Shown: positions 36,401 to 47,674 of the stretch, one piece after another
How positions within the stretch are numbered: the stretch's first letter is position 1
Layout of the letters: the number at the start of each line of letters is the position of its first letter
NCBI GenBank assembly: GCA_009760855.2
Contig: WPIO01000001.1
Span: forward strand, 8,345,001 to 8,409,000
Length of the DNA stretch: 64,000 nucleotides
Origin: Cristatella mucedo
Lineage: Eukaryota; Bryozoa; Phylactolaemata; Cristatellidae
Direction: 5' to 3'
The notes under the pieces: generated by a model
The model's input: only the letters and a program-made list of their open reading frames with translations
Database searches by the model: none
What the model was told of the DNA's origin: nothing
Position numbers and translations under genes: made by a program

Positions 36401-36668
36401 TGATGATGGTATCTTTGATGAGGCATTCATCGAGGATCGTAGGAAAGGTTTAGAACAGTTTATTAATAAGTATGTGTGTTTTGAAAAACCCTAGCTTGTC
36501 TTGGCCGATTGCTCAAAAGAATTTGTCAGCTTTACCTTTTTATTTATTTGTTTGCTTTCCAGGGTAGCTGGACACCCTCTTGCACAGAATGAGAAGTGCC
36601 TCCACATGTTCCTGGAAGACGTTGCTATCGACAAGAACTATGTACCTGGAAAAGTTAGACATACTTAA
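30421..36668 (+). CDS. SNX3: Sorting nexin 3 (SNX3-type PX protein)
   Basis: A complete four-exon gene: 30421-30576, 35653-35748, 36345-36469 and 36563-36668 (TAA). It encodes 160 residues; human SNX3 has 162. All introns are GT-AG and phases are consistent (AA|G at the last junction). The start ATGG is the first ATG in frame. SNX3 is a PX-domain-only protein that binds PI3P on early endosomes and works with retromer in recycling cargo such as Wntless. Visible here are SPPANFLEIDVADPQT, the PX core VRRRYSDFEWLRKELERDSK with its phosphoinositide-binding arginines, PFRSDDGIFDEAFIEDRR, LEQFINKVAGHPLAQNEKCL and an end of KVRHT. Similarity to recalled human SNX3 is very high throughout. Intron 1 (5.1 kb) holds LINE and repeat copies; introns 2 and 3 are short. 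An AATAAA lies at 36900-36905, 230 bases past the stop. The gene looks intact. Confidence 0.97.
31690..32380 (+). mobile_element. L2/CR1 LINE 3' end in SNX3 intron 1
   Basis: Plus strand, decayed C-terminal ORF2 (for example LQLCKTWQLVSAVV for the LQLVQNSAARLV region) and a degraded tail (GTAAAGTGCCCAAAAAGAGA). The ATT repeat is lost. Confidence 0.5.
32545..32690 (+). repeat. Unclassified repeat F, copy 2
   Basis: Diverged copy of 7985-8140. Shared blocks are GCACTGCAA, AAACCGTGCCGGCAATG, CCCCACACGGCTA and AAGCACCAGT. It ends in an ATT-rich stretch (TATCCTATTATTATAATC). Located in SNX3 intron 1. Confidence 0.6.
32700..33782. other. SNX3 intron 1, nothing assigned
   Basis: A plus-strand open stretch at 33100-33240 looks protein-like (DHVMGRMCSGVTTERALLES) but has no recognised family or clear splice sites. 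Confidence 0.35.
33783..33885 (-). mobile_element. L2/CR1 LINE 3' tail
   Basis: Minus strand: an ATT-type repeat, then a degraded tail (TTTGTAGTGGCTTAAGAGAA, CTAGATCTCTATCC, CTTTACATT). Only the last 100 bases or so are recognisable. Confidence 0.55.
33886..35369. other. SNX3 intron 1, nothing assigned
   Basis: No exon or repeat family was recognised here. Confidence 0.35.
35370..35625 (+). mobile_element. L2/CR1 LINE 3' end
   Basis: Plus strand: an ISPDLMTSKESLK-type remnant, then TTTGTAAAGAGCCGAGAAAG, GAGATTTAGTTCTCTTAGG and an ATT repeat at about 35609-35617. It ends only about 30 bases before exon 2 of SNX3. Confidence 0.65.
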
Positions 36669-37114
36669 AATACGTGATTTGTGGTCAGCAAATTGTACTT
36701 TTTCCAGCCAGTTGGCTGCCGTGAACCCTTTGTCGTATGGAAGCCAGAAAAGTGGCAGCCTCTTTCAGGACACCAACTGTAACCGTCAGTTGCTGCTTTG
36801 CTTGACATTCACAAGTTTGTGCATTATTAGCCCTACTTACATTGCAGTCCCTGCTGACTTGTTCTTGAGTCCAACACCCAATTGCATAATCTATATGACA
36901 ATAAAAATGTACAGAGCTTGCTGTTTGGTTTCTTCATGCTTCTGTGCATGCTTTCACGAAATGAAACATGCATTCTCCTATGCGGTCAATTGTTGAGGCA
37001 GTTGAATTGCTATTTCACATATGAACCTTTATTGGAATATATGATACTGAACCCGCATTATGATGTAAAACATGGTAGTAACTGCCCGTGGCCATTGAAG
37101 TGTGAAAATGAACG

Positions 37115-38324
37115 TTAGTTGAACCTGGAGCAAAGAACCTGACTACAATCTAAAAGCAAAGAAACAGAAACCTTACGTTTGCTTATAGGCACAATGTGAA
37201 CCTTAGGCTGTGGCTCTTTGGCATCAACAATTAGGGCTTCAGCAATGAGCCGATGTCCATCCTTGATGTACACGTGCAGCTTATCTTTGTCTGTGTTTGG
37301 AGGCAAGAGATACTCTTTCGTAAAGGAGTACACAGATTCGTGACCATCGTGATTCTTCTCGTGGCTATCAGTAATTTTTATTATCCTGTCGTTGGTTTCT
37401 ACTTTAATCTCCTCGGGTTTAAAACCAGGAACTTGGAGCTGGAATGCAAACCTCTTGTAGCTCTGATTGGGCATTACAGGTCCACCGGCTTCCTTGGCGA
37501 TCACAGCAGAATGCTGAGGGCCGCCAGCTGAAGCAATAGCAACCTACAATGTGGAGGTGCAGCTCATAAATGACTGTTGTGCAAACGACAATATCGCTGT
37601 CAAAATCCTCTATTGCATGTTGCGATACCAACCTCACTCTTGGCAGTTTCGATCGTCTGTGTCTGAACAGGAGCCGAAACACTCAGTATGCCATCTTTTG
37701 AAAGTGTGTTTGTCACTGACTCCGGCAGTACATTCGGAGGCAGATCTATTAGCCTGTTAAACTCACGGTGTTCGATCATATCGTCGGTCTTTTGCTCATG
37801 CTTAGCAACAATAAGAATCTGATTGCCTAAAATATAAATAGGAAACGCTGTCGCCTTGATAAGCATACGAGTCAAGGACTCCCTAGCGGTGCTGGTGTGC
37901 ATACTTTGAGCAACGTACCCTTAGTGCTAGCGGCTACTTCCTCTGGTTTGTAATCACGTTGAATTGGACTTGGAACTGAGGCTTTCCCTGCGGGCAAATA
38001 ATTAAGCACTGCGAAGGGTCAGTGAATTATGGTGCATGGACAGGCCTGGAAATAGTAAGCAGACCGAATCAACCCCGAAAAGTACATCGAACACATTAAG
38101 CCAGAACGTAGCATAAACTTGTATAGCATTACCCACCTTACTTGGCTAGGTGCTTCGATTGTTGGCACCAGATCCCGGATGTTGTTCGTGAGCCGGTTGA
38201 ACTGCCTGTTCCATGCTTGAAGCAACGATCGACCCCAAGAGTCACGGCACAATTCGTCGTATCGGTCTCGAAAATTCAATGGATCTCGAAGAACCGGAAG
38301 GTAATACTGCGGCCAGAATGGCAT
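37115..38324 (-). CDS. Small heat-shock protein with two alpha-crystallin domains
   Basis: A four-exon ATP-independent chaperone gene of the HSP20 family: 38324-38142 (ATG, MPFWPQYYLPVLRDPLNFRD), 37987-37919, 37826-37633 and 37543-37115 (TAA). The first alpha-crystallin domain spans exons 2 and 3 (FQVQFNV, DYKPEEVAA, NQILIVAKHEQKTDD, FNRLIDLPPNVLPESV, LSKDGILSVSAPV). The second is in exon 4 (FAFQLQVPGFKPEEIKV, YSFTKEYLLPPNTD, HVYIKDGHRLIAEA). Tandem domains of this kind are known from flatworm proteins such as Sm-p40 and Tsp36. Splice sites are canonical, but exon 2 is 69 bases long and one base short of keeping frame. FQVQFNV and DYKPEEV lie in different frames around 37945, so the gene may be a recent pseudogene or the sequence may have an error. 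It is tail to tail with SNX3, and about 290 residues if whole. Confidence 0.9.
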
Positions 38325-38347
38325 CGTTACAGCAAGGTTACTTAACT

Positions 38348-38355
38348 TTCCAGAA
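38348..38355. promoter_or_regulatory. Heat-shock-element-like dyad
   Basis: TTCCAGAA, two inverted units of the nGAAn type, lies 24 bases upstream of the small heat-shock protein ATG. Two units are below the usual three and could occur by chance. It is reported because of its position beside a heat-shock gene. Confidence 0.2.
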
Positions 38356-38399
38356 CACAGATGAGCGGCATTTAAGGAGTGGGTCGGTGTCAACGAATG

Positions 38400-38806
38400 T
38401 CGGGCGTCTGTTATTCTTTAAGTTGGTTGGGTGGTTTGCAGCAGATGCCGCTCTGAGTGGACTGACCTCGAGGGCATTTGAGGCACTCCTATCCTATGCC
38501 CATGGGGTGCAGCGCAAAGCTTGAATTTTTAGCGAATATTGTAGTGCCCGGTCATTATTTCTTGTATAGAAAATGTTATACCATGGTGGTCTCACGCTCT
38601 CGTGCAAATGTGCTACTAAGACTTTGACATCTTACGCGATCCACAGAAATCCACATCACATCCACGCGAAATTGGCTCCCCGAAGCTCCAATTTGGATGG
38701 TATCTTAAACACCCAATTGTTCAAGTGTACCAAATAACTTCTCGCCACTTCGCGAGCACGTTCTCTGCAATCTACGGCAATCTTTCTTTCTTTTCACGAC
38801 AGCATG
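38400..38806. other. Upstream of small heat-shock gene, nothing else seen
   Basis: Presumed promoter side of the heat-shock gene. No convincing three-unit heat-shock element was found by eye. Confidence 0.3.
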
Positions 38807-38902
38807 TTTAAAGTGCTTCACATATGCCGCAGGGCTCGAGCCCACGACCTCAGCCAGACCTTAGTCGGGGCGAGCACCTTAACTGCTGGACCAACCAGTT
38901 GT
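38807..38902 (-). mobile_element. SINE-A copy
   Basis: Minus orientation: AAAGTGCTTCACATATGCC, then GGGCTCGAGCCCACGACCTC and GCGAGCACCTTAACTGCTGG. The terminal hairpin half is missing. Confidence 0.75.
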
Positions 38903-39847
38903 AAGCAGAAGAATATGGACGCCTTAGGGTCTACAAAGTGTGGCGTTTGTTTGTTCTTCAATAGGTTACTAGTCGACAGTTCGACAATCTAAGCAGACGA
39001 TACCCGACTGAAAAAGAACTGTGGAACCCTCTAATGACTGCTTTGTGTGGTTAAACACTGCTCGTGTTACAAAAAGCAACAGCCCAACTGGCTTTTTTAA
39101 AATGCTCTGCTGGTATAGGATGAACTGTTGCTATCACTCTTGTCTCTTTATGTATATGGCTGCAACCGGCTTCATGGTGACATTGGATTCCATATATCAG
39201 CTGGCACCTACTCACTTCAACAAGCATTCCCTGTGAGTTAACTTTAAAATTTAGTCAAAACTATTTAAAACGTGTTTTATTGCAGTATGTAGAATGCTGT
39301 AATCACTCGGAGCCCATCTGATTTATGAACTTGAAGCATGGATCAATGATGCAGTCCACAATACTCCTCCCTTAGGAGGCAGGAATAGCGATCAAACCAC
39401 TCCACAATTCAATCATGCATTCTCTTCTTCTGCCATGTGCCTCAAGCAACAGCATTCAGCATGACAGCCCTACTGGACAAGAAGTCACCAATCGAATTAC
39501 ATAAGTCTTCATTCCTTTATCCAGACCATGACTTCTGCAATTTGGACTACCTACACCATCTTGTGAATGCTCCTGTCAGTTGTATAGCTCATTGGGTGAT
39601 AAGGAAAGTAACCGTTCAAATCCCTTGGGGAGTGGCCAATTCTGGCAGCTGCACTACAAACCAGGGAGCACAAAATGCAAATGGCAACAGCTCTAAGCAC
39701 AAACAAGGTCAGCAGTCAAGATAATTCTGTCGAGATTAAACTAATAACTAACTGACATAGCTGTCCAGCTGTTGTAGGCACCAGCAGACATGCCAACGTC
39801 TAGACACGGCAGCTTGGGGCATCTGGAACAGGCCCCCGAATTGCACA
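38903..39847. other. Intergenic, no gene seen
   Basis: Nothing recognised between two SINE-A copies. Confidence 0.35.
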
Positions 39848-39970
39848 CCCCAGTGGTGAAGGTGCTCGCCCGATCAAGGTCTGGCCGAGGTCGTAGGCTC
39901 AAGCCCCGTGGCATATGTGAAGTGCCTGAATAGAGATTGAGTTCTCTTAGGGTGCTATACAAATGAATTA
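39848..39970 (+). mobile_element. SINE-A copy
   Basis: Plus orientation: GTGAAGGTGCTCGCCCGATC, GAGGTCGTAGGCTCAAGCCC, then AAGTGCCTGAATAGAGATTG and CTCTTAGGGTGCTATACAAA. It has the full head-to-tail organisation. Confidence 0.8.
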
Positions 39971-39979
39971 TCTATTCAG

Positions 39980-42900
39980 GAGCAGTCACGGTTTACTGAG
40001 CTGCCTGTGGCTACATTTTAAGGCTATCGTGGCCAGGTTGGTCAAGCGAGGTCGGCCTACCACCACCATTGAGTGTGTCTTGACCCACGAAGCTAGGATG
40101 CTCTATCGAGGGGAGGGCCTCTTTACACGAACTGTCGAGACCGGGGTCACGCTGGTCATATTAATATCTATTCTGCAACGGCACCCCTCTGTGCCACTTG
40201 GCTGGCACAGCATATAGGGCTTAGGTGCTTTATGGCGACGCAAACATCGGCTGGAACCCATCTCTTGGCGATCGAGATGAGCACCTGGTTACCATGCTGA
40301 AGGGCCAGATATGTCGAGCGGTCGCTGTCGGTACCATTCAGTTGTGCTCTCCTCAGCAGGCAGTTGGCTACTGATTGGGGAACGACAGTGTGTCTCCCTT
40401 TGACAAAGGGTACTTGTAGTGTAGCTGCCTACCTTGCATAAGCATGGCCAGGCTGGGGCCGATCTCAGCCTAGAGGCACAGTTCTTAGTGTACGAATAGC
40501 AGTGGTAAGAGAGCTACCATGAGCAAACATTTGGTCGTTGGGGCCATGGCAGTTTGAACCATCCATTCAGCCTGCCGGTTACTGTGTAGGTAGTACAGAC
40601 TTAATGCTATTAGCCTCCCTCCCCGACTAATAGCAAATGTCTTCACATTTGTAGAGCCTTTGTCCTTCATCAGCCCTTCGGGAATACCGAAGTTAGTGAA
40701 TGTCATATCTAACTTGTGTAGAACTTTTGCTGTTCTCTGTTCTTACCGGGTGTCAAAGTTACACAACTTGCTATAGCAGTCTACCGTTAGTAACAAGTGG
40801 GACGCTTCGAGACCATTCAAACACTCGGCAGCCAATCATAAGTATTCGACCATGTTGTGTACAGGTTGGGCTATGAGAAGATTAGCATATCTGTACTCCT
40901 GACAGTTGCCACAAGCAGACGCCATATCTTAAATATCTTTTGTATAATCAGGCAAATGAACTGTGGTATTGGCCAGTTCCATACCCTTCACAATGAGAAC
41001 AGGCCATGAGAAACAGCCCAAAAGGGTTTCACCATTCTTGGCAGCTGATTTCGTTTTAAAGGTCAACCCACAGAATATGTTTCAGCAGAGCCTGCTACAT
41101 TCGGATCGTTAGCCATGGCTCATATGCAGACTTCTTGCTGATCCGTAGCTCCAACAGTTTTGTGCTCGACTTCAGAAATCAGCTCAAAGTTGTTCCACTC
41201 GTTAGATGAGCATGATTTTTGCTAGTTACTCTGCTGAAGGTATCCGCAACCAGCAGCTTCTTGCATGATCTGCAAACGCGAGTATAGTTGTGCTTCGTGG
41301 AATGAATGTGCATGAGCTGTAACCTGGGCGACACCTCTAACATTGGCTCTTAGAAAATCCATAAGAAGAGTTTGAGGTCCGGCTCAACTGGTTGTCCGAA
41401 GATCTATTGGTGAAACCGATCGAGCCTAATCTGCACAACCACTATATCCTTCTCCATCAGATGGCACCATAGTTGCACCTGCAACAGCAACGTCAATGAA
41501 ACATGGACGACTGGCCACTCTGCTTGCACCAGCGCTGCTCCGACGAGGCCATGCTGTAAGGCATCGACAAACAATAGAAAATGATTCGAGAAATTTTAAA
41601 ATGTGCACTAACAACCTTGTGCTTAAATTTCTCGTAGGCCCATTCATAGATTTTTTTAAAGTCAAGTCTGTCATGGCCTCTGATAGTCCATAGCAAAGCT
41701 GGACCAAATAATTTGCCATACCCGAGAAGCATTGTACTTCAGCTTTGGAGCCAGCGACAGATTTATGGCCAAGATGTCATAGCTCCTCTCTGTGGAAGCA
41801 GCACTTGCATTCACTGGGGCCAAGTTCGATCTCAAGATAGTTCTACTGCACATAAAGGAGGCTTTAATCTGTCGCCTTCACCTCAGAGCCGAGACGAAAA
41901 TTAACCAGCCTGCCTGCCCACACTTGCAAATATATCTGCTAACTTACGTTAAAGAGCTCATTTAGTGCTGGTGGCAGCATTAACATCTTGTGTGGCCAAC
42001 AATTCCCAAGATTCTGAGGCTAAGCAGCCCTGGGAGCAACTGAACATCATTGTGTACAACCATGCAGTCCACATTAGTCCGGCTGCCCAATAAGTGATAG
42101 GGACCAAAAAATGACCACAGACGTCTATTGGCTGGTATTAGCCAGTTGGCATTTTTGTCTGACATGAAAATTACAGATCCCCGAGGATATCACAGTACAC
42201 GTAGCATCGGCATCTGCACTCGAAGTTAGATCATACTTCAACACACCTGAGAGTGACCCCAAGTCCTGAGGTCACCGGATGGGCAAGTTTAGCAGATACC
42301 CTGCTGTGCTGCCTGCTCTCATGTATTGATCGAGTTCGACCCTCGGCTTTTCTTACCCTCGGCCTACGTGCTCACGGACTTAAAAAGGTGTAGCCTTGCA
42401 CGTGTGGCACAGGTTTTGCCATATGATAGGCAGTTCCTGGGCCAGTGGTGTGTTGCACAATAACGACAAGACGGATGTGAAGCAATGGCCTTGACAGTAA
42501 CAGCCTTTGAGGTGACAAATTGTATCGCAGGCTAATGTGGGGGAATTTTGACTGCCCGAAGCTATGTTGAATTTTCTATCTAGTAGAGGTACACAGCCGT
42601 CGCCTCCATGGAGCGGTATTTTCCATTGCTCATTCGATGGTGAGATCAATCTCAGCCAGCAGCTTGGCCCCCTCCGAGCCCGAAGAAATGCCTGTTAAGA
42701 TCTGATCTTGAATTATCTTCGGCCACTCAGAGACCTGGCAGTTTCCCGTTTTAGCGAGACGAGACATAGTCCGTGTAAAAGGAATCGATGGGCTCTTTTC
42801 TTTCTGCCGATTTTTGAAGAAGACCTGCCTTTCATAATTTACTTCTGCCGAGAGATGAAGTAGGAAGTAAATTTCTACAGCACAATACACGGGTCTTCTT

Positions 42901-43070
42901 TGGTTCGAGCATCACCTACAGACTGCATGGCAGCACCATCTCTCTTGGTTCTAATGTCCAATTTATTTGAGTCAATCACCGAGATTAGTGGAATGAGAAC
43001 CGATTTCAACATTCCCCATAAGTCTCACATTGAATCCTTTTTAAACTGGCCATAAAGAGGATGCCGTGTG
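39980..43070 (-). mobile_element. Ty3/Gypsy LTR retrotransposon fossil B
   Basis: Minus-strand remnants in 5' to 3' order: a gag-like region (about 42600-43040), pol remnants of the RT/RNase H type near 41400-41900, and an integrase core-like region at about 40485-40706, followed by the integrase C-terminal side towards 40000. It is broken, with many breaks, and looks old. No clear LTR pair was found at the ends. Confidence 0.7.
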
Positions 43071-43317
43071 TTGGTTAATCATTATAAAAATTTTGGAAGT
43101 CAGATGATTGCCTGCAAGCAAAGCTACCTATCTGACTGGTCAATTGTAAGTGGGATTTTAAAAACCTGTTGGTTGTTCTTCTCTCGGGGCTTAACCTTAG
43201 CCTTATTTACCTTATTACCAATTATTATTACCAATTATTATTACCAATGGCCGATCACAGGAAGGCTGGGGTGTGTAAGGCTGCAAGGCGGCTGGTCCAA
43301 GGAGCTTTGGCGTCCTC

Positions 43318-43445
<128 letters not shown>

Positions 43446-43789
43446 AACATGCAATTCGTAAATACGCTAGAAAATTACCTATCACAAGCAAACTTAGCAA
43501 AGGTAGTGCCAAATATTTAATCTATCATAAGTCATAGGTTGAGTTCATAGTCATAGTTATAGGTCATAGGAAAAAATAAATTATCATTCGCCTGAATTAA
43601 ATCTGCTCCTGTCTAGCGAAATGACCAAAACCATTTCATTTTGATTTACCACGGTCCTCATAATCGAAAGAGCTGCATTCTCTTCAGATCTAGAAGTGGA
43701 CCCCAAACTGAAACTCCTAAAAACTTCAATTTAAGCACTCTCATTGTTCCTTAGCTCCTCCTTACTGAGTGGACGGAGGTTCTGCAAGT

Positions 43790-44470
43790 AGTCTAGATAT
43801 AATAGGTTAGAATCTCCAGCCCCTTTAAATACAGTCCGACAGTATTTGCACACAGACGACACTGGGTGCCGTTAGTCGGGAGTGAGTTCCAGGCTTTGCG
43901 AGCATACGAACTAAAGGCACGGTCTCCATAGAATTGTAGGGTCGTATGAGGTGTAGTTAAGCGATTTGACTTGGAAAAGTGGGTGGCACGAAGTTTCACC
44001 TGTTGCGGAGTAGATCTGATAGTTAGGCTGGAGCCAAAGAAAGAATGAACCTAAAAGTGAGTGACAGAACTTTCAAGTTGATACGCTGTTTGATTGGGAG
44101 CCAAAGCAGGTTGGCAAGAAGAAGTGTGATGTGGCAACTGCGACGTTCATGACAGACAAGCCTACCTGCAGAGTTTTTCACTAATTGTAAGTGCCTGATT
44201 GCACAGGCTGGTAGACCAGCAAGTAGAGAAGTACAGAAATTGAGACGGGATGCTACAAATGCATGGACCAATTTGGTTGAAGGATCCCTGTCTAAGCAAG
44301 CCCGAATTAGCAATGTTATGTAGCTGACAGTAGCCAGACTCGGCTATGGATCTGATGCAATCCTTTCATGCAAAGTCACTTTAGAACAAGACACCCAGAT
44401 TTTGTCCAGATGCAACAGGAAATATGCAAGCAGAGCCAATTTTGAGCGTTAAGCTTTTTAGCTCATCTTC
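43790..44470 (-). mobile_element. L2/CR1 LINE 3' coding fragment
   Basis: Minus strand: ACLDRDPSTKLVHAFVASRL, LLANLLWLPIKQRIN, LTFRFILSLAPA and YGDRAFSSYARKAWNSLPTN, the C-terminal ORF2. It is 5' truncated and interrupted. The 3' tail was not clearly located below 43790. Confidence 0.75.
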
Positions 44471-44917
44471 GCAAAGCCTGTATCAGAGTTAAAAGTTTGT
44501 TGGCAGCAATTTATCGGCCTAAATTCCACTCTGCTCATAATAAAGGCTTTGAATAGCCACTGAAACTGGTATGTTGACTCAGCTTCTCACCCACAGTTCT
44601 AACCATCGCGATACATTAATTATTTCGAGTGAGTGTAGCTGCTCCTAAACGACAGTCTCTCACACAAAGTAGGCATTCATAGCAGGTGCTTGATCTCACT
44701 ACTGCGCGACCGAATACTGGTAGAAATAGCGACTTGACGAATGTCTTTTATAATAGAAGCAGCGCAAATGCATGCAGATGTAGTTGTCGATGATAGCAAC
44801 ACACGATAGCAAACAGTAATCCCAAATCTACAAAATAACTCTACGGGCTTTCGTGATGCCTATCTCTGCCATTTGCAGCGTGAGAGAATCGCATCTGAAC
44901 AAATATCGAAATGCTAG

Positions 44918-45285
44918 TTTTGTAATGTAATATATCTCCGTCTGTAACTCCACAAAGACAATGTGGGTGTTACGCTGGAGAGTTTTGTATGGCACACTCA
45001 CAGTTTAAGCAGCTTTCGGTACGCATTCGGTAGCCAACAGACGTCATCTCAGGCTACAAAGAGAAAGTAGGAAGCATAGCAGAGTCAGGAGAGCAGTTGA
45101 GGTAGTGAGTAGCATGGAAGTAGCAGCTCAGGACCGCTGGAAAGGATGAGCCATAGTCGGCAGCGGGAGAGCGGTTGTCGTTGTGCAAGAATCGTGGAAG
45201 CGAGTCCCACAGTGTGGGACCTGCAGAGAGAGCTAAAGCTGTAGCTTTAGCAAGATGATTGTAGGCTCGGTCCTTAATTATTACA
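44918..45285 (-). mobile_element. LINE-2 family 3' end
   Basis: Minus strand. It shares with 27838-28150 the blocks TGTAACTCCACAAAG, TGTGGGTGTTACGC, GCATTCGGTAGCCA, AGCATGGAAGTA and AAGAATCGTGGAAG. The end is a GTAATGTAATATA tail. 3' UTR only. Confidence 0.75.
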
Positions 45286-45599
45286 AATCAGTAAAGTTAA
45301 TTCCTGCTGCCGTAGGCGAGGTCAGAGTTATACTGGCCTGCGTTTCACAGTGTCTTCATTAAATCAGGCCGCCCTCGGCAGGTCGATAAAGGAACCCTAA
45401 CCTGAAGCTTGAGGTAGACTCCAACTTTCGTCTTTGCCAGCTCCTCAGGGTCCTCGCGTAAACTCCTTTCTTATCAGCAGCTATTGTAGCTGGCCTTTCT
45501 TCAGCTTTTTCACTAGCAGCCGTCACAGCTTCGCGTTGGATTTTAATGTGCCATCGGAATCGTCAGTTTCACGGACATACTGAGCACATGCAATTCCTT
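45286..45599. other. Intergenic, nothing recognised
   Basis: No feature was assigned between the LINE-2 end and a SINE-A copy. Confidence 0.35.
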
Positions 45600-45695
45600 G
45601 TGTGGCCTAGCGGTAACGTGCTCGCCTCAAACTACTAAGGTCATGGACTCAAGCCAGGAGGCATGTGTGAAGTGCCTGGATATAGATTAGTATAT
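45600..45695 (+). mobile_element. SINE-A copy, degraded
   Basis: TGTGGCCTAGCGGTAACGTG and AAGGTCATGGACTCAAGCC form the tRNA-like head. AAGTGCCTGGATATAGATTA begins the tail, which then decays. Closest of the copies to a tRNA, but it lacks a cloverleaf and is part of the SINE family. Confidence 0.65.
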
Positions 45696-46851
45696 ATATT
45701 CACCTTTCTAGAGATGCTGGTGAACTGTGTTAGCTTCAGCCCTCATCTTAATAGGTACTGGAAACAATTTCAAACTAGAACACGAAAGAATAGACCTCCA
45801 CATACCCCTACTTGGTTATTCGTTGTGACAGCAACTTATTATATATGTTCGTATGTGTCATCGTCTTTCAAGTAAAGTCTTGCTGGCTTTACTCTCAATC
45901 AGACAGCCTGCAAGGTGCGATCGACGACTTGCATATTTATTAGCTGAACAACTGACATGCAGACATATGAAGACCACCTGGCCATTAACTAAGCTCAAAA
46001 AGGAACAGGAGAGCAGATTGAGTTGTTTTACCACGTGCTGACTCGGAAATCTTAGCTTGATCGTAGCTATTGAAGTTAGTTTATATAAAAGGGACGAAAA
46101 TCAGAGAATTGTATTCAAAAAGTTCAAATCTCCACGACGTAACCATTACAGTAAGATTTGTGGAGATCACAATGGGCAGAAGGAAGTGTCTCCCCCAGTA
46201 GAAGAAACTATAAAGGTGAGTCATTGAAAGATAACCAGAATAATTTAGACAATCCTCTCTGATTTTAAAACGCATCGACATACGGCATAGCCACATCTTG
46301 ACTGCCGCGTTGCCAAAACACAGGTAGTAAACGACAACTTAGCATCAAGGAATAAATCCTATTATATGTCTCATATAACAAGCTCCATCATCAACAAGAT
46401 TTCAGATTGACAAAGTACTATGACTAGCATCAGAGTGGTGGTCCGTCACCATCAGCAGTTAGCACAGCAAAAATCAGTAAAGCGTGATCAAATGAATATC
46501 AGTCTTTTCCTAGCCAATTTAGCGTTCCGCCATGTCAGGCGTCAGTGGTTATAATTTTACACGAGACCATGAGGCAGGCTGAAGGATTGTGTAGGTATTT
46601 GTTTTGCTTTGCCTTGACTAACGATTAGGTGAATGAAATGATCGCTCTTCCGGAGCCGGTTACTGGTGTTGTTGAGTTGTCCCTCAAGTTAAATCTCAAA
46701 GCAATTAACTCGAATTTACAGTTTATGTAGAGTGAATAAAAATAGATTGAGTTCTCTGTTTTTATTATTCATTATAAGTGATTTCCGAATGGTTAATTAT
46801 CGGAACTGATTATGCGACAATCTGTTGCCAAGGCAGCATAAAAGCAGAAGC
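45696..46851. other. Intergenic, no gene seen
   Basis: Weak remnants of a LINE/SINE tail may lie near 46725-46775 (AATAGATTGAGTTCTCTG). Nothing else was assigned. Confidence 0.3.
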
Positions 46852-46977
46852 CATGTGCGAGGCAGTCATCGTCGCTCTAGAAATTGGCGTCGGCATTAGT
46901 GCTGAGCTGAGTTGTGCTCTAGGCCATGGAGCTCTATGGGAGTTGTTACAAGTACTGACAGATGTTAAACGCCTGTA
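46852..46977 (+). CDS. Candidate exon of an unrecognised gene
   Basis: An ATG-begun open stretch of about 42 codons (MCEAVIVALEIGVGISAELS ... LLQVLTDVKRL) ends exactly at a strong donor, CGCCT|GTAAGTCT. Only this frame is open across it. An acceptor TTTAG at 47035 would extend it in phase into a hydrophobic stretch (LLPFLLLRHACVHWCYTYEL), but that region has two competing open frames. No family was recognised. It could be the first exon of the gene whose exons appear from 49891, though phases alone do not connect them. Confidence 0.35.
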
Positions 46978-47379
46978 AGTCTCCGTGACTGTCAAATAGA
47001 CTTCTCTGCGCTATGGATATGGAGTTGTTATGTTTAGGTATGGGCGCTATTCGTTGCTGCCGTTTCTTCTACTTCGGCATGCCTGCGTGCATTGGTGCTA
47101 CACCTACGAGTTGATAGCAACGATTCCAGGGCTCGGTTTTTTCATTGGTATAAGTCGTGCTTCGGCTGGGAGGCCTTGTTCTGCCCGGACGTGGAAGCCG
47201 CTATACCCCATTTGTAACACTCCCCATGCTGACTGCTGGTTTCCCGATTTCTGCGAACAATGTTGGCACTACGGCCGAGTCTTGTTGTGTTTACTGCTGC
47301 GCACTTTGCAAGTTCACTGCCACTTCGCAGTCTCAGCATTACTTTAAGCAGACTGCTCGCTCACTATGGAATTTACTTT

Positions 47380-47655
47380 AGTTGCTACCGCCGCTAAACG
47401 TTGATTCAGACGTCGAACTTCATCTGCTTTCTGAGCATCCGCACTCCTATCGACGGATGCAGAGCAAATTTCTCACGCTGACATACACGCCACTATACCT
47501 ACATCACGCCCAACATGGTTTGACTGCGTCATACCTAGCTGAACTGCTGAACCATTTTCAGCCTCCTCGCACCCTCAGATTCTCTATGGAAAATAATTTA
47601 GCTGTTCCGTTCTTCCATTTAAAGACCGTGAATACAGCAAAGCAATAGGTCTATG
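47380..47655 (+). mobile_element. CR1/L2 LINE fragment, third type
   Basis: Plus-strand open stretch with SKFLTLTYTPLYLHH, HGLTASYLAELLNHFQPPRT and ENNLAVPFFHLKTV. This is the C-terminal region of CR1/L2 ORF2 (compare LTYKALHGLAPSYLAELL in such proteins). It differs from the ATT-tailed copies here ([14 protein letters not shown]), so it is probably another family. Confidence 0.6.
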
Positions 47656-47674
47656 GATAATTTTAGTCTTAATA

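Noticed and set aside
45600-45670. tRNA-like sequence with A- and B-box resemblance
   Set aside because: It continues into the SINE-A tail, lacks a full cloverleaf and recurs as a dispersed family. The SINE-B B box at 57098-57115 was rejected as a tRNA gene for the same reason.
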